From assembly GCF_028583425.1 (NCBI RefSeq), contig NC_072799.1, positions 85,484,217 to 85,548,216 on the forward strand: 64,000 nucleotides of DNA. The letters are read 5' to 3'. Positions 12,101 through 24,100 of the stretch are shown piece by piece. The notes below the pieces were generated by a model. The model worked only from the letters and a program-made list of their open reading frames with translations. It was not told where the DNA came from and ran no database searches. Within the stretch, counting starts at the first letter, position 1; each line of letters begins with the position of its first letter. Source of the DNA: Eublepharis macularius. Taxonomy: Eukaryota > Chordata > Lepidosauria > Squamata > Eublepharidae. Position numbers and translations under genes: made by a program.

Positions 12101-15100
12101 TGAGAGGAAACAAGCTGTAGAGTTCTGCACCAACTGAAGTCTCCAAGTTGACTTTGAGGGGAGACCTTTGTAGAGTGCATTACAGTAGTCTAGTCTTGAT
12201 GTTACTGTGCCATGAACCCAGGTGGCCCGATCGGCCTTGTCAAGGAACGGTGCCATCTTCCAGGCTAGCCTGAGTTGGGAGAAGGCCTCTTTCGTGGTTG
12301 CATTTGCTTCTCTAGCAGCAGTGCTGGGTCTAGTATAACCCCCTAGGCTCTTAATCGAGTCAGCCAGCATCAGCTGAACTCCATCAAAAGTCACAAGTTC
12401 ATGCTGTGAAACTGAGCTTTGTTTTCTTGAAGTATTTCTTCCACAAGCATTTCATTTAAATCCTGCCTCATACTAGAAAGCCCAGGCAGGCAGAAATCAG
12501 GTAGTAGATATCAAAGAGGACCCCCCTCTTCCCCATTCCTTCCTTCCCTCCCTCCCTCCCTCCTTTCTTTCTTTATTCCTTCCTTCCCTCCTTCCTTCCT
12601 TCTTTTCTCACCTGACCTTCTGGGCTTTCCCTCCATGGGATAGATTCTGGGAAGTGAAAACTGTGCGGTGGGTTGATTTGGCTGCAGGAAGAAGAGTTTT
12701 GCACTGGATGCTTAGCAGACTGAAGTAGGGGTGATGGGGTTTTTTTAATGAAAAATAGGTATGGCATCAGCAGGATGGAGTATTAGGCACTCCAGATCTT
12801 TGGGCTTTACAATCCTGGCTCATATGATGGTGTTTGCCTTCTAACACTCAACTGTAACATCATGATTTTCCTTAGAACCCTCTTCCTCCTCTGGTGAATT
12901 TTAAGGATTTTATGCCAAAGTTTCTTTCGGCTATGTGGTGGGATGGTCTTCAAAACTGCTATGTATTCTTTAGAGAAACATCAGTGCTTGTTAGGGGAGG
13001 CACAATGACTTGCACACTTCTTAATGTATGTTCTTCCTTCAGAGAGGAGACGGTGTACTGGTCTGCTGCACCCTCCCAGTTGGTACAATAAGGTCAAATA
13101 ATTTTTCCTGATTGTGTAAACTTTGATCCATAGAATCTAACTGGAGAAACTCAAAAAGCATCTTAAACTGAGTTGGCACCGATCTTTCATTTTCGCTGCC
13201 AAATGGGAGTGGACCGAACCACCTTGCTATGACAGATTGAGAATGTTAAACCTGCATTCATGGGTTGTCTTACTAGGTCCTCATAGGAGTTTTGACAATC
13301 AGACTTGGGTTCTCGGGAACTTGGTTTCCCTGTGCTCGAAATAACAGCAGAAACAGTGCAAATGAATGTTTATAAATCCCTTGGAGACACTTATGCATGC
13401 TGTCTGCATGCAATGAACTTCACCATATCTTACCTTATGCTGCTCTATAATTCAGCCTTTTTGGCTGCAATGCACTGTACAGGTAGGAAAGAAGTTCTTC
13501 AACCCCCAAAGCTCTTTACTCCTAACATCCCCAAGGTATGAAGTCCTGAAAATAGAGCAGTTAATAATTCCAATAGGCAAGTATGGTGCCTGGTCATTGA
13601 GTTTGGGCTTTGATCTTCCCCCACCAAATGCAATGTCATAAATGGTCTTTTCCCTCCCTTGAAGGCACCGAATGAGATGGCACAGCTTCCAAACTTCTCA
13701 CCGGCCCAGCTTGAGCTCAGCATCTTTACAGATCAACTGTCAGTCCGTGGCACAGATGAACCTGCTGCAAAAATATTCCCTCCTGAAGTTAACAGCCCTC
13801 TTGGAGAAATACACACCTTCCAATAAACATGGCTTCAGCTGGTGAGATCTTTGATCAGTCCAAATCTTACAAATATCACACCTTGGTTTTATTCCAGGTT
13901 GACGGCAGGCTTTGGAATTTTATAAAAAGTCAGAGTCCCCCTCCCTCACGCACACGCACACGCACACGCACACACAAAGCTGCCTTAAACTGAATGAGAT
14001 CATTGGTCCATCAGGATCAGTACTGCCTGCTCGTCAGGCTCTCCGGTGGAAGTCTTTCCCATTACAAGTGTCCTGATCCTTTTCACTGGAGATGCCGAAG
14101 ATTGAACCTGGGACCTTCCACACGCGGTGCAGATGCTGTGCCACTGAGCCATGGCCCCTCCCCCAGAATCACATGTTCCCTCTGACAGATGCCGAACCCT
14201 CAAGCTTTGACATCTCTTGGGGTCTCTTGGTGTTCCTGGTTGAGGGTCAGTCACACAGAATGCCCTCCCTGGAAGTCTTTGCAAGCTTTGCAAGCAAAAG
14301 ATAATGGACCAAGAACACCCTCTTAAGTTTTGTACCTTATGTCAGATCAATGTCCTTGAAAATGTTTTATTAGCTAATCTCTACTGCTCTTCTAGGGGAT
14401 TGTAAAGCTGTCAGTAGAGCAGTGAGGGTCGTTTCCCTCAACACACACACACACACACACACCCTACTTTGCCATCTGGTCCAGCCTCCGCCTTCCTTTC
14501 CCTGGGACTCAGAGTATTTTAACTGCAGCATCAAAGCTCTTCCTGTTCAAAGGCTGTTATTATGAGAGCAGGGCTAAATACAGAAGTTGTTTGTTCAGAA
14601 AGACAGAAATAAGTATTGAGCAGTTTATTCTTGCATACTTCAAATTCTCAGCGGACATCGTAATGCATGTGCGTGTTTTTCCTTTCTGCATTCTGCTTCT
14701 GTGTGTTTTAACAAGATGAGTATTATGCACGTGTTTAGATCAGTAGTTCCCTGTTTTAAACTATGTTGAAATACACATGGGCTGGCAGGGTTTTTGGTAC
14801 AGCAGATATAGTTGCCCATAAACATAGTTATTTTCTTTTTTCATATATATAGTGGGGTCCTGTTTATTTAGAATTAACATGGCTCTTGCCATTCCCTAGT
14901 TCTGCTGACATTTTGCGTTAATGTACTTCTCAGTTGTTCTTAGCTTAAGATAGTAACTGATTTTATTTGATGAATAGAAGCGTTCTTGAATTTTCTTCTT
15001 AGATTCACCCCCCCCCCCTTTGCTGGCCAGAACCAAACGGAAAGGCCTTTTACTGAAGTGGGTAAAGCTGGAAAAGCTGGAGAGGGAAGGTGTGGGGGGA

Positions 15101-18100
15101 GGGGGGCGATGCCTTGAAAAGGTCATTTGTCGAACTAAAACTTGTTGCTGGCAAACGCCAGTGTATTACATCAGTTTCCTGCTGTGACACCGGCTAGTGG
15201 GTGGTGGGACTGGGTGTGAGTGCTTTGGAAAGCGAGTCGTTCACACACAAAAAGCTCATTGTTCACATGTCCGTCTTTTCTAAGAGTCCCAAAGAAGTGA
15301 GATTATAAAGGGTCACTGACTGCTACATTTGCGTTTGACTCTTACTGATTTAGACATGACCACCCTCATACTGCCCAGTACCTTTTGGCCTGTTGGCCTG
15401 TTGGATTCTAGTGTACAAACCCTACATACAGCCCAGAAAATCTACAACAACTGATGTTCTCCAGCCGTGAAAGCCTTTGACAATATACCTACATACAGTT
15501 GTGAGCCTGGCAGTGTAAAATGCTTAATTGATAAGTTGAAAGGAGTCATCAATAATTAACTGATAACTCAATTGATTCTGTAGCCACGGATGAGAAATTT
15601 TTAATGGGACCATCTTTACTAGATGGGGCCATGTCCAAGAATTCATTACTTAGTTGACATGAATCAAATCAGCCTCTAATCTGCCTTGGCTGTCGTAGTC
15701 TTTATTCCAGCAATCACTGCTGAGACAGTTTTCCAGCCCTCAAACAAGTTAACTTTGTTTATTGAAGAGAAATGATTTTGCATTTTGTCAAAAATACAGT
15801 CCGTGTGGATATCAACTGGATTGAATTTGCTAATGTGCTTCATTAGTTAAAGGCAAGATAGTGAACTTAAATAAAAATCTTGTGCATCAGTCTTTAACTG
15901 GAATATTAACCTATGGAAGTAATAAACTAATAAAAGTTAAGGGCACCTTTGTTTATGTGATTCGTTCATTAGAAAGCATATTATTAGTCAACGAAAAAGG
16001 GTTTAACTGAATGACAGAACTAGTAAAAATTATTTCGATCAGTTCGTGGCTCTGCCTTCTAATATTCCCTATGGATTTTGGAGTATTCCCCCCTCTCCCG
16101 CCCCTTGTTTCCATAGCATAATAGAATGCTGTGATTCAGAGGCATTCTCAGCATTTCCATACTCTTCTCAGTCAAGTGAAGCTCTGGTGTGCTGCTTACT
16201 CCACAACCCACAGTTGGAAATAGAAGCGGGTGGCATGTTGTGTGTGTGAGTGTGTGTGTGAGAGAGAGAACCTTGAAATCATCATCTTATTTCTTCTCCT
16301 TTTCAGGGCTGTGCCAAAGTTTATGAAAAGAATAAAGGTCCCTGATTATAAAGACCGAAATGTATTTGGAGTTCCGCTAACAGTTAATGTCCAGCGAACC
16401 GGTCAGCCACTTCCACACAGTATTCAGCAAGCCATGCGGTACCTTCGCAGCCAGTGCCTGGATCAGGTTAGATTTCCTGCTGTTCAGTTGCCCTGGAGTC
16501 ATCCGCAATCATGGAGCCCTTACATTTGCTGTATTGGCATCTCAGCATGTTCAAACATGACTTAGTTTTTCAGAGACTGTATTGCTGCCAGTGGGAAGTC
16601 AGGTATTTGAATGTTCTCCCACATAAAAATAAACTATCTTCACACAGAAATCTAGGGTGCCAAGAAAAAGATCAGTCCTCAGCCATCCTCCCTGACATGC
16701 TAGTTTTGTGTTGCAGGAAGTTGTTTTATCTGGGCAAACCTGCAAGCACTTGATCTTTCACTTGGAACAGTATCTGTATGGAAGTGACACAGTGTGGAAA
16801 GGGCTGTTTTCCATACTGTTTCTTCAGAAAAACAAATGCTGAATATGAAATCCAGTTGTCAATTATTTTAAGTTTTTTGTTTTTGTTATTAAACTATTTA
16901 TTATACCTGATCTTTTCTGTTGGCTCAAGGCGACTTTCAAGTAACAATTGTGTGATGAAGAGTGCCCTCAAGTCAGAGTTGACTTATACTGACCCCTGAT
17001 GGGGTTTTCCTGGCAAGAGGCTAACAGAGGTGGTTTGCCATTGCCTGCCTTTACAACCCTGGTCTTCCTTGGAGGTCTCCCATCCAATCACTAACCAAGG
17101 TTGACCCTGCTTAGCTTCTAAGTTCTGACAAGATCAGGCTCACCTGGGCTATCCCACAAGTAATAATTAAAACATTACAGATTAAAACCAAGTACAATTT
17201 AAAAACCCAAATACCTCTCCCCACCCTGGTCCAGCTAAGATTTCTGGGTTATCTTCAAGGGAAGCCCAGCGTATTACAGTAAGCAGATTGTTGCCAGATT
17301 GGCTGAGTCTAAGAAAGGAGAACGGGCAAGATCTGACTCTTAGTTTCTCTACACGAGATGAATTACATGAGGACACTCAAGTGAAGGGAGACGTGATATT
17401 AGCTGGGAAGGGTAGTTAAAAAGATAGATTGGAAGGCTCTGTCAGTTTCACCTCTTTAGAGCTGGCAAAGATTGCTCCTCAGAGAGTTTATTTGTTCCTC
17501 TCTTCCCTGAAGGGGAGGTGAAATTGACAGAGCCTTCAGGGAGGCAAAGATGAAATAAACAAACCCTCTGATGAGTGATCTTTGTCTGCTCTAGAGAGGT
17601 GAAACTGACAGAGCCTTCTGACTGTCTTTTTAAACTACGCTTCCCAGCTAATGTTGCACTTCACTTGAGCATCCTCGTGTAATTTTTCTTGTGTAGAGAG
17701 ACTCTTAGAAACTTGCATTTCACACCATCCATGAAATGTTTATTCAAGCCCCAAATGACATTCCTTCTGTCTAATATGTGAATCTTTTTCATATAGGTTG
17801 GGCTTTTCCGAAAATCAGGAGTCAAGTCGAGAATCCAGGCTTTGCGACAGATGAATGAGAATTCAGTGGGCAAAGTCAACTATGAAGGCCAGTCAGCTTA
17901 TGATGTGGCGGACATGCTGAAGCAGTTTTTCCGTGACCTGCCAGAACCGCTCCTGACCAACAAACTTTCGGAGACATTCTTACAGATCTACCAGTGTAAG
18001 CCCTGGATTGGTCGTAGTTTCCTTTTTCTTTCATTTCGAGATATACGCTCCTCCTTATAGTATGCAATTTGTCAAGCTTGAGCCTAAAAATATCCTTTCA

Positions 18101-21100
18101 AAATGAGAAGGAATTCTTAAACCATCATAAGCAACAGAATGCATTTAATTGTCATTTTACTGCTTAACAGAGACTGGTTCTCTGTAGAGATTAAGATTTG
18201 GGTTTTTTAAAAAAATAGAGATGTGTGGTAAACAAACATTTAATTTCCATTCATATTTGTTTATATAATACCACTTCATAACACAAATCTCTCAATATTT
18301 TGGCGTTCTGGACTGAGATGCTAAGGGGATGGTATATATGGTTTTATACTGAAACTCTACAAAATGGTCCTTATCTAATAACATAAAAATAGCATTTGGT
18401 TTATATAACAATAATAACAACAACAACAACATTCTATTTATATACCGCCCTTCAGGACAACTTAATGCCCACTCAGAGCGGTTTATAAAGTGTGTCATTA
18501 TTATCCTCACAACAAAACACCCTGTGAGGTGGGTGGGGCTGAGAGAGCTCTGAGAGAGCCGTAACTGACCCAGGGTCACTCAGCTGGATTCAAATGGAGG
18601 AGCAAGGAATCAAACCTGGCTCTCCAGATTAGAGTCCTGCGCTCTTAACCACTACACCAAACTGACTCTCAGGACAATTTAACTCCCACTACACCAAAGT
18701 GGCTCTCAGGACAATTTAACACCTGCTCAGAGTGGTTTACAAAGCATGTTATTACTATCTTCACGACAATCACCCTGGGAGGTGGGTGGGGCTGAGAGAG
18801 CTCTGAGAAGCTGTGACTGACCCAAGGTCACCCAGCTGGCTTCAAGTGGAGGAGTGGGGAATCAAACCTGGCTCTCCAGATTAGAGTCCTGCTGCTCTTA
18901 ACCAGTACATCAAACTGACATCTACTGAAGTGATGTCATTCATCATATTCCCATTAGTTTGTCATCTGGTAACTATGGCAACAGCAGACTTCCAGTCTCT
19001 TGGAGTTGATGAAGATGAATCCCCTTGCAACCAAGTTGAATTGTAAAGAGCCTCACGCGTTCTTCAGTTGGTCTCAAGTTGTGTAACTCCATTTGAGCGA
19101 AGCAGCTCACCATGTTGGAGTGGATTTTTTGAAAGCACAGATAAAAAATCTCATCCCAACTTGTCTCTCTTATAGTTTATCAGTGAGGAGTGAGACAAGC
19201 AGGGGCCTGCCACCAGGCAGATCTAGGCTGGCACAGAGTGCCGCTTACCTCTTTCACCCTCCAGGAAGTTTGACTTCTTCCTTCCAGTTTGTAAGCATAA
19301 TAGTACATGATGCAGCTTTTCTTCTGATGGAAAGAATGGTTTAGTTGGTTGTTTATAATATGCTTCTACACTTTGGCCATTTTCACACTGCTTACCGGCC
19401 ATGGAACATCGTGCCAAGCTCCCAGAACGACAGTGTCTTCCTGGCGTGATTTCGCACAGGAACTGCTGTTCTCATGTGAAATTGCGTCAGGAAGACGACG
19501 CCGTTCTGGGAGCTCGGCACGATGTTCTGTGGCCGGTAAGCAGTGTGAAAATGGCCTTTGCCTGTTACCTTTGGCTCATGGAAAAGTGGAAAGGTAATTT
19601 ATCTCTTTTGAAAATAAAACAGTAAAGTTTTCAGGAAAAAAACCAGGCAACTTGGAGAAATAGTGCGTATTCCAGATCAATTTTGCACATGTCTTGCTGC
19701 CCTGATTTTGGGTTTGTAGAGTCACTCAGAAACCAATCTGCTTTTTGAGCTCCACGGCTGAGCAGAGCACCCCTGCATCCCTGCAATGTTGCCTATTGCT
19801 TTATGTGGAGGTGTGTCACTACAGGAATTACAGATTACAGAGAAATAGAACAAGTTGCTTCTGACCCTTCCAAAAACTGCACACAAGAGAAAACCTTAGA
19901 ATTAATCATCAGCTGGTCCAAACTTGCGGTGGAAAATGAACAAATATAATAGAAGTCACCTCCACAAATCTAGCACAACTCAAAGAGTATCCTCTGCTAA
20001 AGGACGTTCAACCAACCTTTAACTTGGTTGGGGAAGATTTCTCCTACCCCAGGATTCTTTACTTCTCTGGAAGTCGTACTTTTTCAATTTTTTTTGCTTC
20101 CCCCTCCCCCCCCCCCCCAATAACACACTGAGTTGCTTTAAAATATCTCTGTGGTATAGCAAAATAATCCATTTCTTTTTTACTTTTTTATTCCGCCACC
20201 GTACCTCTTTTTAGGCCATATAGAAAGCATACCAACGAAACTGTTGCATGTTTTAACTGTGGTGCTGTGTGATAGTAGGGGCTTGTACATCAGTGATTTC
20301 TCTCCCCCTTCCTTCACTACATCACTGTTCACTGAAGCAGTCCTCTCTGCTTCGTGAAGCACAGTCCGGACATTTCCTGGTGCCAGAGTTAGGAATGGTA
20401 TATAGACTATTTATTTTAATTGCCTCACCTCTTGAGGAATGCGTTTCACTTGTGTGTATGGATTTTTCTTGGAGACTAGGTTGGCTGAGCTTCATGTTTG
20501 CATTTTCGTCGCCACCCATGTTCATAAATTAGATTGGGGCTCCATCAGCTTAACCACCTTTTTTAGCCAGTCTGCAGAAATGTGTGGCTCTCAAAATTAA
20601 ATTCTAAAATTAACTATGGAATACGTGCAGCTTTGTATTAACTGCCGAGTCTCTCAGTAGGCAGGAAATACCTGAGGGCAGTTAAAATGTTGACCAAAAA
20701 AAAAATCCTTCGTTTGCCATGAATGGTATGCACGGCACTGAAGGAAATCACTTCAGAGTTTGTTCTGGGATGTGTTCATGCTATATGTGTGGAAAATCCA
20801 ATGAGTTGACGAGAGGATTGCTAATCTTATGCAGATGTGCCGAAGGACCAGCGTCTCCAGGCAATCAAGGCAGCCATTATGCTTCTCCCAGATGAGAACA
20901 GGGAGGTTCTACAGATTCTCCTTTATTTCTTGAGTGATGTCACGGCTGCTGTGAAGGAAAACCAGATGACGCCAACGAATCTGGCTGTATGCTTAGCACC
21001 TTCTCTTTTCCACTTAAACACCCTCAAGAGGGAAAATTCTTCTCCAAGGCAAGTCTCCAGGTAGCTTAGGCCTGTTTTCCAACCTTATGCCCCTGTTGGC

Positions 21101-24100
21101 AGTGGCCAAAGCGGTTCAAAACCGAAGGTGTATGACATTGAAATGCTGGCTTATGGATGCATATACATGATTTGGCCACTCAGCACTTACTTACACATTT
21201 GTCTGAGAGTCTCTCTCTACACGAGATGCCTCAGTGCGTGTCATCAAGTGTAGGAAAACGCAGTGTTAGCTGGGAAAGCATAGTTTAAAAAGACAGAGCC
21301 GGCAGAGATCACTCCTCAGAGGGTTTGTTAATTTCATCTTCACCTCTCCCAAGGCTCTGTCAGTCTCACCTCTCCAGTCAAAAACTGTGGGATCACAATC
21401 AGAGGACAACAAGGAATGTAAATGGGCTGGAGCTGCCTTCCAGAGCCGGAGATGGAGATGTTATAATGAGTTGAAGTTTCTTTCCTGGCATTTCACAGCC
21501 CCTTCACACAGCTTCAATATATAGCAAAGCTTTTGCCCTGCCAACAGCTCTGTCTTTTTAAACTACCCTTCCCAGCTAACACTGCATCTCCTGACACATA
21601 TTCTTTATGTATCCAATGTCTTGTGTAGAGAGACTCTCAGACTCATCAATGTTGAGTCAGCTGCCTCTGAGCAGCATTGTGTTGGATTTCACCTTGAGTA
21701 AGAGAAAAGGACTAACATGGTTCATTGCAGTGGCTCATTCATACATGCACTTGATATTCCAGGCAACAGCTGAATGTGCATGTGTGAAACAGCACACATA
21801 ATTCATCTGGACATTTCACAGTAGATTAAAAACAAGATGGTTAAAATGAATATCATGTTTAGAGGCATACAGGGCTTAGTATTGTTTAAGCTACAGCAAT
21901 ACGTCCTTGCCAATTTTTCTTTTTCTTTTATTAATGAATCTTTGTTTGTTATTAGGGTGATGCAGAGGAAACAGAGTCTGGGAAAACCTGATCAAAAAGA
22001 TTTAAATGAGAATTTGGCTGCAACGCAAGGCCTGGGCCACATGATTGCAGAGTGTAAGAAACTCTTTCAGGTGAGCCATTATGGGCTTCTGTAGGACAGA
22101 AGTCCCCAACTTTGTTTGATCTGTGGGCACTTTTGGAATTTTGAAAACACGTAGCAGGTAGCGGGCTGCCATGGAGGGAGGCATGGCTGACTACAAGATG
22201 GCAGCCCTCAGAGCCAAGGCCAATCATAAAATGCTGGGAGCTTCCAAACCAAGTGTTCTCCTATGGAGGCTACAATATGAAGTTTGGCAAACTGTTTTAT
22301 CCTTCTTGTCTCCCTCACGCCAAACTCCTAGATTCCTGAAGAAATGAGTAAATGTCGGAATTCTTACACGGAACAAGATCTTAGGCCATTGACCTTGGAA
22401 GAACTCGGACGAAATAGCAACTCTGAGCCTGCCGACTACCGTTCTTATATCCAGGATTGTATGGATGATTTGCTCAAAGAAATTAAAGACAAATTTAAAG
22501 GCTGGGTCAGCTGTTCCACCTCAGAGCAAGCAGAGCTTGCCTACAAGAAGGTATATTGGCGCGGCTTGTGTTTGGTTGGTTTTAATGGTTTTTAAGATAC
22601 AATTTTATTATGTATGTTTTCATTCGTTAGCTGCCTTGGTGGGCCTTCGGAATGCAAAAAGATAGGGTATAAATTTTATTTTAAAAAAATAAAACTTCAG
22701 AGTGGCTATTTGATTTTAGTACCTGCACTTAAATTCTTAACGCATTCCACACACAAACACAGCACATTTTGAAACGGGGGGAAATGTTATCCCTTGAATA
22801 AATAATTAGATGTAAATAACTTTCTCGCTAATGAGATCGCCTCCTTAAAGTGATAAAGATTGAGCTTAATTAAAATCATTTTTGCAGGACTAGAATATTA
22901 TACATGTGATTGTGATATCTTCTCATTTTAGCGTGGTTACAGCCAGCATAACGTTTTAGGGATCAGAAGGGTACAGGAAAGTAAAGTGAAAAGCAATGGG
23001 GAATTTTAGCCCATTTCCAGAGAATTTAGAAAGAAATGATCCACATGGTCAGAAGCCTCCGGGTGAGTGTAGAAGGTGATCTGTTCTGACGTACTGAAAG
23101 CCCTCTGGGGTCCTTCCGGGGTTCTCCCAACATCACCAACTGCTTGCCTTCTAACAGTGCATAGCTCTTGGGAAAAAACTGAATTCAAAGGCAGAACCAA
23201 TTCAAATCAATTATATTATAAAACTGTGAGCCTTTTGTAAAATTCCATACTCTTTTCTAAACTTGTTCATGTTTTATTTATAGCCTTGTATTAATCAAAT
23301 AAGTTCAGACTAGGTCATTAGCATGCACAGATATTTATACCTGTAATTTGGCACTGTTAGTTGTCAAGCTTTGTCAATCTTATATTGTGATTTATATACA
23401 GGGCTTTTTTCTGGAAAAAGAGGTGGTGGAACTCAGTGGGTTGCCCTCGGAGAAAATGGTCACATGGCTGGTGGCCCCGCCCCCTGATCTCCAGACAGAG
23501 GGGAGTTGAGATTGCCACTGAGCAGCGCGGAGGGCAATCTAAACTCCCCTCTGTCTGGAGATCAGGGGGCGGGGCCACCGGCCATGTGACCATTTTCAAG
23601 TGGTTCCGGAGCTCCGTTCCCCCGCGTTCCTGCTGAAAAAAAGCCCTGTTTAGGGCTTTTATATATATTGCAACTGACTTTAAATTTAAAAAAATTAAAA
23701 ATAAAAAAGTGCATAGCTTCTCAGGGCAGCAACAGTGAGGGAAAAGGAAAGGAAGAGGCAGCAATCAAAATCAACAGCTGTTACGATCACGTCTCAACAT
23801 GATGAGGCTTGTTCACTGGTTCCTGTATGAGCAAATCCAGAGATTATAAGGAACCCTCAAAGTGTTCTTCAGAGTAAAAATCTGCTCTTTTATCCTGAGA
23901 CTAAGCAACCGAAATCCGTGGGTCACTTGCATAAGTGCCTCGAGGACAGGATCCCCAGAGTGCTATTGACAAGCTGTAATATACAAATTAAGCATTAAAG
24001 TATGCCTTATTTTTTTTAGGTCTTCTGCAAGTCAGTAATGTGTTCATAGTATGCATCAACCAAGGAATGATACATTCATTTGTTTTATGCCTGTTAATTA

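Noticed and set aside
12530..12606. CRISPR-like or satellite array
   Set aside because: Plain TTCC/TTTC microsatellite without spaced repeats.
14100..14160. A tRNA gene on the minus strand
   Set aside because: Box A and box B are present but the 3' half of a cloverleaf is missing and SINE body follows.
17070..17160. A 5S rRNA gene
   Set aside because: Only part of 5S, diverged, and fused to a SINE body that recurs at other sites.
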